From contig CANKIV010000002.1 of assembly GCA_947482125.1 (NCBI GenBank), forward strand, positions 1 to 45,738: a stretch of 45,738 nt of DNA. The letters run 5' to 3'. Each line of letters starts with the position of its first letter. Positions within the stretch are counted from its first letter, which is position 1. Below the pieces are notes generated by a model. That model searched no databases, had not been told where the DNA came from, and saw only the letters and a program-made list of their open reading frames with translations. Source of the stretch: Alphaproteobacteria bacterium (lineage in GTDB: Bacteria; Pseudomonadota; Alphaproteobacteria; Micropepsales; Micropepsaceae). The translations under genes were made by a program, and so were the position numbers. This document shows, in pieces, positions 7,088-15,001 of this stretch.

Positions 7088-8494
7088 CTACATTTGCATG
7101 GTCCAGCCTTCGACGCCCATGGCGGCCTGACGTACAGCTTCCGTGAGGGTGGGATGCGAATGGCAGGTGCGGGCGATGTCTTCCGATGACGCGCCGAACT
7201 CCATCGCCAGCACCACTTCGGCGATCAGGTTGCCGGCTTCCGGCCCGATGATGGCGCAGCCCAGAACCTTGTCGGTCTTGGCATCGGCCAGGATCTTCAC
7301 CATGCCGTCGGTGGCGGCGATGGTCTTGGCGCGGGCATTGGCGGTGAAGGGGAACTTGCCGACCTTGTAGGCGATGCCCGCCGCCTTCAGTTCTTCTTCC
7401 GATTTGCCGACGGTGGCGACTTCCGGGAAGGTGTAGACCACCGACGGAATGGCGTCGTAATTCACATGCCCCGGCTTGCCGGCGATGATTTCGGCGCAGG
7501 CCACCCCTTCGTCCTCGGCCTTGTGCGCCAGCATCGGGCCTTCGCGGCAATCGCCGACGGCATAGAGGCCCGGGACATTGGTGCGGTAGTGATTGTCGGT
7601 GACGACGCGGCCGCGCTTGTCCATCGCGACCCCCGCTTCCAGCAGGCCCAGATTGGCGGTGTAGGGAATGCGGCCGATCGAGACCAGCATCACATCGCAC
7701 TCGATCACCGACTTGTCGCCGCCCGCCGCCGGCTCGACCGTGACTTTCAGCCCGCCGCCGCCTTTTTTCTCCACCCCCGTCACCTTGGTGGAAAGCTGGA
7801 AGGTAAAGCCCTGCTTGGTGAGGATGCGCTGGAAGGCCTTGCCGACTTCGCCGTCAATGCCCGGCGTGATGCGGTCGAGGAATTCCACCACCGTCACCTC
7901 CGCGCCTAGCCGCTTCCAAACCGAACCCAGTTCCAGCCCGATCACGCCCGCGCCCACCACCAGCAGCTTGCGCGGCACGGCGGTCAGCGCCAGTGCGCCG
8001 GTCGAAGACACGATCTGCTTTTCATCAATGGTGACGCCGGGCAGCGGGGCGACTTCCGAGCCGGTGGCGATGATGATGTTCTTGCAGGTGAGGTTGCGGA
8101 TTTTGCCGTCCGCGCCTTTCACTTCCACCTTGCCGGGACCTGTGATGCGCGCTTCACCGACAATGGCTTCGGACTTGGCCTTCTTGAGCAGGAATTCCAC
8201 GCCCTTGGTCAGCTCGCCGACCACCTTGGTCTTCTGGGCCATCATGGCGGTGAGATCGAGTTCGACCTTGGCCTTGATCCCGAGCTTGGGGAAATCCTCC
8301 TTGGCTTCGTGAAAGCGCTCGCTGGCGTGCAGCAGCGCCTTGGAAGGAATGCAGCCGATATTCAGGCAGGTGCCGCCGAAGGTGCCGCGCTTGTCGATGC
8401 AGGCGCTGGTCAGGCCGAGCTGGCCCAGCCGGATCGCCGCATTGTAGCCGCCGGGGCCGCCCCCGATCACGATTGCGTCGAAATTGTCCGCCAT
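7088..8494 (-). CDS. lpdA: Dihydrolipoyl dehydrogenase (E3)
   Basis: 468-residue FAD/NAD flavoenzyme that reoxidises dihydrolipoamide in 2-oxoacid dehydrogenase complexes and the glycine cleavage system. It starts [20 protein letters not shown]. The redox disulfide is [13 protein letters not shown] (Cys43/Cys48). The NAD domain motif is [26 protein letters not shown], and the catalytic His-Glu pair is in CHSHPTLTE near the C-terminus. The 13 codons upstream of 8494 do not look conserved, so I trimmed the start. It is unlinked from any E1 or E2 gene and probably serves several complexes in trans. It is followed by the convergent monooxygenase and preceded on the same strand by the stress kinase. 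Confidence 0.95.
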   Translation of the reverse strand: MADNFDAIVIGGGPGGYNAAIRLGQLGLTSACIDKRGTFGGTCLNIGCIPSKALLHASERFHEAKEDFPKLGIKAKVELDLTAMMAQKTKVVGELTKGVEFLLKKAKSEAIVGEARITGPGKVEVKGADGKIRNLTCKNIIIATGSEVAPLPGVTIDEKQIVSSTGALALTAVPRKLLVVGAGVIGLELGSVWKRLGAEVTVVEFLDRITPGIDGEVGKAFQRILTKQGFTFQLSTKVTGVEKKGGGGLKVTVEPAAGGDKSVIECDVMLVSIGRIPYTANLGLLEAGVAMDKRGRVVTDNHYRTNVPGLYAVGDCREGPMLAHKAEDEGVACAEIIAGKPGHVNYDAIPSVVYTFPEVATVGKSEEELKAAGIAYKVGKFPFTANARAKTIAATDGMVKILADAKTDKVLGCAIIGPEAGNLIAEVVLAMEFGASSEDIARTCHSHPTLTEAVRQAAMGVEGWTMQM

Positions 8495-8583
8495 GGCCCT
8501 GCTCAGTTGATTTGCGAGCGGGAACATAACCATCCGTGGCTGCGGGAAAACAGCCCCAAACGCATGACTGAGCAGCTTTTTGC

Positions 8584-10287
8584 TTAGATCTGCGGGCCCT
8601 CATGGGACTTCGGGTCGGGATCGGGAAAAACCAGATCCACCACCGTGCCCCGGCCCGGCTCGGAATGGACGCTGGAAACGCCCCCCAGCTGCAGGCCGAA
8701 GGTCTTGATCAGCCGCGAACCCACGCGTTTGCGCGTGCCCTCCTGGGCAAAGCCCAGCCCATTGTCGGCGATCGCCAGTTTCAGCTTGCCGCCCTCCATG
8801 GGCTGCATGGTGACCCGGATCACGCCTTCGCGCCCTTCCGGGAAGGCATGCTTGAAGATGTTGGTCAACACTTCGACCGTGAACAGGGCCAGCGCCACCG
8901 CCACACTGCCCGTCACCACCCGGCTGGGAACATCCACCTCCACGCGGACCTGGTCATTGCTCATTCCGCCGGCGATCTGGTGGGAGAGCTGGTCCAGCAG
9001 GTCGCGGATGTCGAGGGTGGACTGGTCTTCCAGCTCGTTGAGGATGCGGTGCACCAGCGCCAGGGCATTGATGCGGGTCTGGGCCTGGAGCAGCGCTTCG
9101 CGCGCGCCCGCATCCTGCACCTGGTTGGCCTGGATGGAGAGCAGGCTCATCACGATCTGCAGGTTGTTCTTCACCCGGTGATGGATTTCCTTGATCAGGG
9201 TGGTCTTCATGTCCACCGCCTCGCGCAGGCGGCGGTCGCGGTCCTGGATGCCCTCCGCCATCTCGCTCATGGCGTCGCCCAGCAGCTTGAACTCGACCGG
9301 CGCCTCGGCGAGGTCGGGACGAATGACGTAATGGCCGCTGCGATAGGCATGGGCGATGCGGCGCAGGTAACTGATCCATTGCGTCACCTGGCGGTCGGTG
9401 GCCAGCCAGATCGCGACCCAGGCAAAGCCGATCATCAGGATGGGCAGCGCGAAATCCAGGCCGACATGCAGATAGGTGGGGCCGAACAGCTGGCTCTCGC
9501 CCATCGCGAAGGCGACGAAGATGGAGTTGCCCATCAGCGCCGCATTGCCGTAGCGCCAGGTGTCGCCGCGCGAATCCACCGCGCTGGAGATCTGGCCCGG
9601 GGCGCGATCCTTCAACGCCGACCGGGCGATGGCGTCGCCCACATCCTTGTTGTTGGTGGCGAGCACCTTGCCGGCGCGGTCGAACACCGCCACCACCGCG
9701 CCCTTCGGCAGGTTGCTGGTGCGCATCATGTAGTCGATCCAGTGCACATCCAGCGAGATGGCGACCGCGCCGTCGAAGCTGCCGTCGGATTTGTGCAGTG
9801 CCAGCAGGCCGCCGATGATGGGCTGGCCGGTGGCCCGGCTGGTAACCTGGTTGGACACCACCATGGCGTCGCTTTTCTTCGAGGCCTGGAATACCTCGGT
9901 ATCGGCAACATTCAGGCCGCGAGTCAGAGCCATGGCCGAGCAGACGACCCGGCCATGCTCGTCAATGCGGGTCAGGTTGGAGAAATAGCGCACGCCGATC
10001 AGTGTATCGGCCAGCACGCCATCGCAATTGCCGCTCATGGTGCGCACTTCGGACAGGCTGCCCACGGCCCGCAGCACCTGTTCGGCGGCAGCCAGCAGAT
10101 TCTGATCACCCGCCGCCACCGTGCGGGCCGACTGGATCAGCCTGTCATGGACATTGGCGATGTCGATCCGGGCGCGCGCCACGCCCTGGAAGATGGAGAC
10201 CATGATCACCGGGATCAGCGCCAGGGTGATGATCACCTGGAGCCGCTGGCGCAAAGTCCAGCCGGGCTCATGACCCGGATTGATCAT
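8584..10287 (-). CDS. HisKA_2-type sensor histidine kinase of the general stress response (PhyK-like)
   Basis: 567-residue membrane kinase likely to phosphorylate PhyR. A first membrane helix ([21 protein letters not shown]) begins near residue 11. A large periplasmic double-Cache-like sensor domain follows, then a second helix [21 protein letters not shown] and a HAMP-like linker. The dimerisation/phosphoacceptor box is [20 protein letters not shown] (HisKA_2). The HATPase has its N-box asparagine in [11 protein letters not shown] and its G-box in [10 protein letters not shown]. The start at 10287 lies 10 bases after the ecfG stop, and it is almost certainly cotranscribed with nepR-ecfG. A longer in-frame start would overlap ecfG. 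The ligand of the sensor domain is unknown. Confidence 0.87.
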   Translation of the reverse strand: MINPGHEPGWTLRQRLQVIITLALIPVIMVSIFQGVARARIDIANVHDRLIQSARTVAAGDQNLLAAAEQVLRAVGSLSEVRTMSGNCDGVLADTLIGVRYFSNLTRIDEHGRVVCSAMALTRGLNVADTEVFQASKKSDAMVVSNQVTSRATGQPIIGGLLALHKSDGSFDGAVAISLDVHWIDYMMRTSNLPKGAVVAVFDRAGKVLATNNKDVGDAIARSALKDRAPGQISSAVDSRGDTWRYGNAALMGNSIFVAFAMGESQLFGPTYLHVGLDFALPILMIGFAWVAIWLATDRQVTQWISYLRRIAHAYRSGHYVIRPDLAEAPVEFKLLGDAMSEMAEGIQDRDRRLREAVDMKTTLIKEIHHRVKNNLQIVMSLLSIQANQVQDAGAREALLQAQTRINALALVHRILNELEDQSTLDIRDLLDQLSHQIAGGMSNDQVRVEVDVPSRVVTGSVAVALALFTVEVLTNIFKHAFPEGREGVIRVTMQPMEGGKLKLAIADNGLGFAQEGTRKRVGSRLIKTFGLQLGGVSSVHSEPGRGTVVDLVFPDPDPKSHEGPQI

Positions 10288-10297
10288 CGCGGCGGGA

Positions 10298-10939
10298 TTA
10301 TTTTGTGCGCTTTTTTCCGGCGACTTGCTCGGGCCGCCCGGGGCTGAGCTGATCAAGCTGCGCCATAATCTCACGAGCGGCATCTCCCCCGGCAGGACGC
10401 GACACATCGTTCAGTGTGTCGCCGCCGTCCAGAATCTCTATCAAGGTCTTGCGCGCTCTCGCAACACGGCTTTTGACCGTGCCCACGGCGCATTTGCAGA
10501 TGGCAGCGGCATCCTCATACGAGAAGCCGCCTGCACCCACCAAAATCAGCGCTTCGCGCTGTTCGTCGGAAAGATGTTTCAGCGCGCGCACCGTGTCGGA
10601 CAGTTCGGCGCTGTGCACCTGATCCTCGCCGCCGCCCGGAATGCGCTCGGCCGCGTCCTGATCCCAGGGCGCCTGACGCCAGGCGCGACGGCGATCGGAA
10701 TAGAACTGGTTGCGCAGGATGGTGAACAGCCAGGCTTTCAGGTTGGTGCCCGGGATGAAGCTCGAGCGGCTCTGCCATGCCTTGACCAGCGTTTCCTGCG
10801 CCAGATCGTCGGCGGCTTCCTGATTGCCGGTCAGCGACCGCGCGAAGGCGCGCAGGAACGGCACCAGGCCGAGCAACTCGGTCTTGAAGTCCGGATTTTC
10901 CGACTTCTGAATGTGCGTGGACGGGGAGGATGTCGGCAT
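10298..10939 (-). CDS. ecfG: EcfG-type RNA polymerase sigma factor of the general stress response
   Basis: 213-residue ECF sigma factor, group ECF15 (EcfG/SigT). Region 2 is ADDLAQETLVKAWQSRSSF...LKAWLFTILRNQFYSDRRR; region 4 is LSDEQREALILVGAGGFSYEDAAAICKCAVGTVKSRVARAR. It directs RNA polymerase to GGAAC-N16/17-CGTT promoters. It is held inactive by NepR until phosphorylated PhyR sequesters NepR. The ATG at 10939 overlaps the nepR stop (TGATG), so the two are translationally coupled; a GTG just before is also possible. The C-terminal tail after residue 170 is polar and family-variable. Identification rests on the motifs and the nepR/phyR context. Confidence 0.95.
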   Translation of the reverse strand: MPTSSPSTHIQKSENPDFKTELLGLVPFLRAFARSLTGNQEAADDLAQETLVKAWQSRSSFIPGTNLKAWLFTILRNQFYSDRRRAWRQAPWDQDAAERIPGGGEDQVHSAELSDTVRALKHLSDEQREALILVGAGGFSYEDAAAICKCAVGTVKSRVARARKTLIEILDGGDTLNDVSRPAGGDAAREIMAQLDQLSPGRPEQVAGKKRTK

Positions 10940-11145
10940 CACGAAGCCTTGCCCTTTCCCGCTTTGTCGCCGGCTTCATCGATCTGGCGCAGCAGTTCCA
11001 TGAAATCGTCCGGCACGGCCTCCTGGGCCACATCGTCGTACATGCGGCGCAGTTCGCGTCCGATGGCTCGCTGGCGCGCGCGGATCGCCCGCGCCTTTTC
11101 GGTGGGCTTTTCCTCAGACACGGTGGTATCCCATTGCTGCGTCAT
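10939..11145 (-). CDS. nepR: NepR anti-sigma factor
   Basis: 68-residue NepR family protein, the anti-sigma factor that binds EcfG and is released by the sigma-like domain of phosphorylated PhyR. The core helix signature is IGRELRRMYDDVAQEAVPDDFMELLRQID, with short charged flanks. It is the first gene of the nepR-ecfG-kinase operon and overlaps ecfG by one base. An exact EcfG-type promoter lies about 107 bases upstream, implying autoregulation. Confidence 0.96.
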   Translation of the reverse strand: MTQQWDTTVSEEKPTEKARAIRARQRAIGRELRRMYDDVAQEAVPDDFMELLRQIDEAGDKAGKGKAS

Positions 11146-11251
11146 ATCCGACCAAACCAGTCCCTGGTTGCCGCCGGCCCCCGGAAATCCGGTAGCGCGG
11201 CGAGTATTTTCGTTCCCTCAACCCCATGCAGTTCCCCTTCCCAAGGTTCCA

Positions 11252-11276
11252 AACGAACGGCCTACGCGATGGTTCC
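11252..11276 (-). promoter_or_regulatory. EcfG-dependent promoter of nepR-ecfG
   Basis: The minus strand has GGAAC (11276-11272), 16 bases, then CGTT (11255-11252). This is an exact match to the established GSR promoter consensus GGAAC-N16/17-CGTT. The transcript would carry a leader of roughly 100 bases before nepR. Confidence 0.85.
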
Positions 11277-11286
11277 GGCAGGCTAG

Positions 11287-11311
11287 GGAACTTTTTTGGC
11301 TGGCGTAAGTT
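11287..11311 (+). promoter_or_regulatory. Probable EcfG-dependent promoter of phyR (imperfect -10), within an inverted repeat
   Basis: GGAAC (11287-11291) is followed after 16 bases by AGTT (11308-11311), one mismatch from the GSR -10. GGAACTT (11287-11293) and AAGTTCC (11307-11313) also form a 7-bp inverted repeat across the element. The phyR ATG lies about 40 bases downstream, as expected. Divergent placement opposite the nepR promoter supports the call. Confidence 0.6.
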
Positions 11312-11352
11312 CCTCATCTGAGCTTTCTATCCAGGGCTGAAGGAGCCAATCC

Positions 11353-12141
11353 ATGAGCATGTCGCAAACCCTTGCGCCGCATCTTCCCTATCTGCGCCGC
11401 TATGCGCGGGCCTTAACCGGGTCGCAGTCCAGCGGGGATGCCCATGTCCGCGCCGCCTTGACGGCACTTCTTGCGGGAGATCAAAGCCTTATTGAGGGGG
11501 TCCCCCCTAGGGTAGGCCTCTACCGCCTGTTCCATGCCATCTGGCAGTCGGGCGCCGAGCATTATGACGAAACCGCCCAGATCCCCGGCAAGACCCCGGA
11601 AGGGCGACTGAAATCCCTGTCCGCCTCCAAGCGGGCAGCCTTGCTTTTGACCGCTGTCGAGGCCTTCAGCCTGGAGGAAGCCGCTTTCATTATCGATGAG
11701 AGTCCCGAAGAGGTGGAGGCCGCCATCCTGGGCGCCCAGAAGACCATCGACACCCAGCTGGCCAGCAAGGTGCTGATCATCGAGGACGAGCCGATCATCG
11801 CCCTGGATCTGGAAAACCTGGTCACTGAACTGGGCCACAAGGTCGTCGCCATCGCCGCCACCCGCGACGATGCGGTGGCCAAGGCGCTGTCCGAGCGCCC
11901 CGGCCTGGTGCTGGCCGACATCAATCTGGGCGAAGGCGGCAGCGGCATCGACGCCGTCAGCGACATCCTCGCCGCCTTCGACATTCCGGTCATCTTCATC
12001 ACCGCCTATCCGGAAAAGCTTTTGACTGGCGAGCGTCCCGAACCTACCTATCTGATTGCCAAGCCCTTCCTGCCGGAAACCGTGCAGGCGACCGTGGGAC
12101 AGGCGCTGTTTTTCCATCCGGTGGCGAAGGAAGCCGCTTAG
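11353..12141 (+). CDS. phyR: PhyR, sigma-mimicking response regulator of the general stress response
   Basis: 262-residue hybrid protein. The N-terminal 130 residues are a sigma-factor-like domain (LPYLRRYARALTGSQ..., then the sigma4-like LSASKRAALLLTAVEAFSLEEAAFIIDES). The C-terminal receiver starts at KVLIIEDEPIIALDLENL, with acidic residues Glu144/Asp145 and phosphoacceptor Asp189 in VLADINLGEGGSG. When phosphorylated, the sigma-like domain binds NepR and frees EcfG. It is divergent from nepR-ecfG, the classic arrangement. The ElaB/DUF883-like gene follows after 45 bases and may be cotranscribed. MSMSQ offers a second possible ATG two codons in. Confidence 0.96.
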   Translation: MSMSQTLAPHLPYLRRYARALTGSQSSGDAHVRAALTALLAGDQSLIEGVPPRVGLYRLFHAIWQSGAEHYDETAQIPGKTPEGRLKSLSASKRAALLLTAVEAFSLEEAAFIIDESPEEVEAAILGAQKTIDTQLASKVLIIEDEPIIALDLENLVTELGHKVVAIAATRDDAVAKALSERPGLVLADINLGEGGSGIDAVSDILAAFDIPVIFITAYPEKLLTGERPEPTYLIAKPFLPETVQATVGQALFFHPVAKEAA

Positions 12142-12186
12142 GCCGTTTGGTGCGTTGTATCATTTGCTGAATTGGAGATTTGAATC

Positions 12187-12558
12187 ATGGCCGCCAAGAA
12201 AAAGTCCGTGGCGAACGGCAATATCGAAGCCCGCCTTGCCGCCTTGCGCGCCGATTTCGGCGCGCTGCAGGATGACATGAAAGGCCTTTACGGCGACGTC
12301 AGCGAAGTGGCGTCGGAACGCGCTGCGCTGGCGATGAAGTCGGCCGAGGAAATCGCCGACCGCGCCGTGGCGCTGGCCGAGGAAGCCGCCAAGGAAGCCA
12401 AAGGCGTCGCCCTGGAATACAAGGACGAAGCCGAAGAATGGGCGGAAGAAAATGCCGAGGAATTGCGGGGCTATGTCCGGGCCCAGCCCATCCAGTCCCT
12501 GCTGATCGCGGGCGGCATCGGCGCCTTTCTGGGCGCCATTTTCCTCAGCAGGCGCTGA
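12187..12558 (+). CDS. ElaB/YqjD/DUF883-like membrane-anchored protein
   Basis: 123-residue protein with a long charged amphipathic helical domain (residues 12-95, rich in Glu, Ala and Lys). A C-terminal hydrophobic anchor follows, introduced by the family hallmark RAQPIQSLLIAGGIGAFLGAIFLSRR. Proteins of this group are anchored in the inner membrane; E. coli YqjD and ElaB associate with ribosomes in stationary phase. A GGAG ribosome site lies nine bases before the ATG. Placement directly after phyR suggests a stress role. No separate EcfG motif is visible in the 45-base gap, so it may be read from the phyR promoter. Confidence 0.8.
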   Translation: MAAKKKSVANGNIEARLAALRADFGALQDDMKGLYGDVSEVASERAALAMKSAEEIADRAVALAEEAAKEAKGVALEYKDEAEEWAEENAEELRGYVRAQPIQSLLIAGGIGAFLGAIFLSRR

Positions 12559-12625
12559 AGTTCGAGGATCATTTCCCTGTTAACCAGCGCTGTCGTATAA
12601 ACGGGCAGCAGGATGGGGATTTGAG

Positions 12626-12973
12626 ATGTTCGCGCGACTGACCGCCAAGGCCATTTGGACCGCCATTGCCATCGCCATGGCGTTTTTTGGCGTAGGCCTG
12701 CTGGGCATGGCGCTTGCTTCGGCGCTGGTTGCCACGCTGGGCATCGCCGGGGCGCACGCCGTGGCGGGCGCCATCCTTCTGGTGCCGCCCCTGCTCTGGG
12801 CTGTCATCACCGGCCTGTCGCGTCCGCGAAAGCCGCCGCCGCAAGCCAACAATGAACTGACACGCGCGCTTCTCGCTGCGGTGGCGAAGGAAACGCCCTG
12901 GATCGCCATCATCGGCGCGGGCCTGGCAGGCGCTGCCAACATGTTCCTCAATCGCAACAGAAGCGCCAAATAG
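12626..12973 (+). CDS. Small membrane protein, holin-like topology, unknown function
   Basis: 115 residues with two or three predicted membrane helices. One pair spans about residues 10-62 (IWTAIAIAMAFFGVGLLGMALASALV, then AVAGAILLVPPLLWAVITGL). A short basic-proline loop follows (SRPRKPPPQ), then a weaker C-terminal helix (PWIAIIGAGLAGAANMFL). The topology resembles phage-holin-superfamily or YqjE-type proteins that often accompany DUF883/ElaB genes. I do not recognise a named family with certainty. It lies 67 bases after the DUF883-like gene and is probably in the same stress cluster. Confidence 0.72.
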   Translation: MFARLTAKAIWTAIAIAMAFFGVGLLGMALASALVATLGIAGAHAVAGAILLVPPLLWAVITGLSRPRKPPPQANNELTRALLAAVAKETPWIAIIGAGLAGAANMFLNRNRSAK

Positions 12974-13007
12974 CGCGCCCATTGCCGCCCCGTCCTGTGG
13001 ATAGGCG

Positions 13008-13033
13008 GGAACCCCAACCCTGATCCTGACGTT
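13008..13033 (+). promoter_or_regulatory. EcfG-dependent promoter of the DUF1328 gene
   Basis: GGAAC (13008-13012), 17 bases, CGTT (13030-13033): exact match to the GSR consensus. Transcription would start near 13040, about 30 bases before the DUF1328 start codon. Confidence 0.82.
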
Positions 13034-13070
13034 TTTGTGACCTACACTCTGGTTGCAGGAACGATCCGTC

Positions 13071-13244
13071 ATGCTTGGTTGGGCGCTTGCTTTCCTCATT
13101 CTCGCACTGGTCGCGGGCTATATGGGTTTCTTCGGACTGGCCGGCATGGCGGCAACGATCGCCAAACTTCTGCTGGTGGTTTTTGTGATCCTTCTGATTG
13201 TCAGCGCCTTTTCCGGCGCCTTGCGTGGACGACCGCCCGTCTAG
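13071..13244 (+). CDS. DUF1328 (YtjA-like) small membrane protein
   Basis: 57 residues, almost entirely two hydrophobic helices: MLGWALAFLILALVAGYMGF, and a second from AATIAKLLLVVFVILLIVSAF. The spacing and the GWA...A...FFGLAGMAATIAK pattern are those of DUF1328, a very common small inner-membrane family of unknown function. The ATG follows AGGA at good spacing; an upstream TTG in frame is less likely. The promoter at 13008-13033 places it in the GSR regulon. It is followed by another tiny membrane protein. Confidence 0.9.
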   Translation: MLGWALAFLILALVAGYMGFFGLAGMAATIAKLLLVVFVILLIVSAFSGALRGRPPV

Positions 13245-13273
13245 ATTTCATTTGTGTCGAAGGGAGATTGCCG

Positions 13274-13423
13274 ATGCGTATTCCCGCCTTCATCTACGAA
13301 CACCCCATCGAAAGCCTGATCGCCGGCGTGCTGCTGCTGGCGGTGCTGTTCGGCTCGGCCGACCGCCATGCCGCGGAAGCTGCCAACCCGACGTCCCAGG
13401 TCGCCGCGGCGGACAAGATTTAA
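13274..13423 (+). CDS. 49-residue single-helix membrane protein
   Basis: It starts at an ATG nine bases after AGGGAG. The sequence begins MRIPAFIYEHPIESLIAGVL, continues as a hydrophobic helix LLLAVLFG, and ends in a polar tail. The P-I-(E/Q)-S-L-(L)-I-A-G segment matches the anchor of the DUF883-like protein encoded 1 kb upstream (QPIQSLLIAGGIGAFLG). It may therefore be a stand-alone version of that anchor. It lies 29 bases after the DUF1328 gene, with its stop inside the first of two terminators, so it is the last gene of this unit. Function is unknown. Confidence 0.75.
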   Translation: MRIPAFIYEHPIESLIAGVLLLAVLFGSADRHAAEAANPTSQVAAADKI

Positions 13424-13452
13424 AAAAGCGCGGCGCCCGGGAACGCTTTTTT
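13422..13452 (+). terminator. Intrinsic terminator overlapping the stop of the 49-residue gene
   Basis: AAAAAAGCG (13422-13430) pairs with CGCTTTTTT (13444-13452) around a GC-rich loop. The six Ts form the tail. The stop codon TAA is part of the stem. Confidence 0.7.
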
Positions 13453-13542
13453 CGCTCACCCATTATCTGAAGCGAGCGGACGTCCGATCCGGAACGCCCC
13501 CAGCCCCTTCGACAGCCCGCTTCGGGTGTCCGCTCTCTTCCT

Positions 13543-13571
13543 AAAGCCCCGCTCTGCGGGGCTTTTTTTGT
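13543..13571 (+). terminator. Second, strong intrinsic terminator of the DUF1328 unit
   Basis: AGCCCCGC (13545-13552) and GCGGGGCT (13556-13563) form a perfect stem with a three-base loop and a run of seven Ts. It stands between this unit and the convergent glycosyltransferase gene. On the minus strand the U-tract is short, so it mainly stops plus-strand transcription. Confidence 0.9.
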
Positions 13572-13582
13572 TTGAGGCGCCG

Positions 13583-15001
13583 CTAGGGCATCCGGCCGAT
13601 TTGAGAACTTTTCGGCTTTCCTACGGGATACAGCATGTACAGCGTACCGGGCGCCTGAAGCTGAGTGGGATAGCCGGTATAGCCGAAGGATCGCTGCACC
13701 AGCTGGTGCTGGTCGCGCTTCAGTTCCGCCAGGTACCACAGCTTGCCTTGCAGGAGCCTTGCGCCGGCCGCAGGCGCGGACGGATAACGCTGCGGCTCAT
13801 TCACCTGGATCACGGTCACGCCCGGCTGGGTGAAGCGCAGCCAGGCGGTGGTCTGGTAATCGGTGGTCAGGATGGCGTCGGCGACACGCGCTTTGCTCAG
13901 TGCGCCGATCACTTCGGCGATGGGCGCAAAATCGCGGCCCAGGAGTCGCGCCACCGGATCCTTCTTCAAAGGCAGGATGGCGAACTGCGCCTGGGCATAG
14001 GTCAGGAGCACCAGCAGCAAAGCCAGCGGCGCGGCGGCGAAGGAAAGCCAGCGTGCCTTTCCTTCCGTGCGGAACGCGTCCGCCGCCAGGATGGCCAGCG
14101 CCGGATAGAGGAAACAGGGCCAGTTGCCCTGTATCCGGTCATGCAGGGCGTGTTGCAGGAAATAGGCGATCCCCGTCCATGCCAGCACCGCCAGGACAAG
14201 GCGGTCGTCGCCCCGCTTTGTCGCGCGCCACAGGCCGATGGCCATCAGGACGAAGATCAGCGGCGTGGCGAGGCCGAGTTGCGCGCCCAGGAATTCGCCC
14301 AGGAAGCGCAAGGTGAAGACGCCGCCGCCGACCCGGCCGAACTGGAAGGCGAGGGTCATCCAGTGATGCTGCGCCTGCCAGATCAGATGCGGGGTGACGA
14401 TCAGCAGCGCCAGCGCCGCGCCCAGATACGGCCAGGGCGTTGCCAGCCATTTTCTCTGACGTCCATCCACCACCAGCCACAGCAAGGTGCCGAAGCCCAG
14501 AAACAGCGCGGAATATTTCGACAGCAGTCCAAGGCCGGCGGAAACTCCAACCGCCAGCCACCAGCGGCCGTCGCCACTGGCCTGAACCTGCGCCAGGAAA
14601 CAGACAAAGGCGGCCGCGAAAACGACCGAGGGCATGTCCGGCGTCGCCGCCAGCAGCTCCACCGAAATCATCAAGGTGAGATTGAACAGCAAGGCCGCCA
14701 GCGCCGCGCGTTTGGCGTCTTTCAAAATCAGCACCGCGCTTTGCCAGACAAGCAAGCTGGCCGGCAGCGACAGGACAATTCCCGCCAAACGCACGCCCAG
14801 TGGCGTATCGCCGAACAGGGATGTCCCGGCGCGGATGGCCCAGGCGATCATCGGAGGATGATCGTAATAGCCGGCTGCCAGATGTTTGGACCAAAGCCAG
14901 TAATAGGCCTCATCCGCCGACAGCGGCAGCAATGCGGCCATCACCGCGCGCAAGACAACCAACGCGGCAATCAAAGCGAGGCTGACGCGGACGGGTATCA
15001 A
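13583..15001 (-). CDS. Family 39 glycosyltransferase, ArnT-like, polytopic membrane protein
   Basis: About 472 residues and many membrane helices. The catalytic first periplasmic loop is visible near the N-terminus: LSADEAYYWLWSKHLAAGYYDHPPMIAW, with the Asp-Glu pair typical of PMT/ArnT enzymes that use polyprenyl-phosphate sugars. A C-terminal soluble domain follows the helices. The upstream gene (GT2-GtrA) supplies exactly such a donor, so the pair likely decorates a lipid, glycan or protein in the periplasm. The start is uncertain: a TTG at 15001 overlaps the preceding stop (TTGA). No ATG is found in the right place, and the longer frame upstream is inside the other gene. Confidence 0.85.
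   Translation of the reverse strand: MIPVRVSLALIAALVVLRAVMAALLPLSADEAYYWLWSKHLAAGYYDHPPMIAWAIRAGTSLFGDTPLGVRLAGIVLSLPASLLVWQSAVLILKDAKRAALAALLFNLTLMISVELLAATPDMPSVVFAAAFVCFLAQVQASGDGRWWLAVGVSAGLGLLSKYSALFLGFGTLLWLVVDGRQRKWLATPWPYLGAALALLIVTPHLIWQAQHHWMTLAFQFGRVGGGVFTLRFLGEFLGAQLGLATPLIFVLMAIGLWRATKRGDDRLVLAVLAWTGIAYFLQHALHDRIQGNWPCFLYPALAILAADAFRTEGKARWLSFAAAPLALLLVLLTYAQAQFAILPLKKDPVARLLGRDFAPIAEVIGALSKARVADAILTTDYQTTAWLRFTQPGVTVIQVNEPQRYPSAPAAGARLLQGKLWYLAELKRDQHQLVQRSFGYTGYPTQLQAPGTLYMLYPVGKPKSSQIGRMP

Noticed and set aside
12626-12973. Prophage holin
   Set aside because: The topology is holin-like but no endolysin, phage structural genes or integrase are present; it sits among stress genes.
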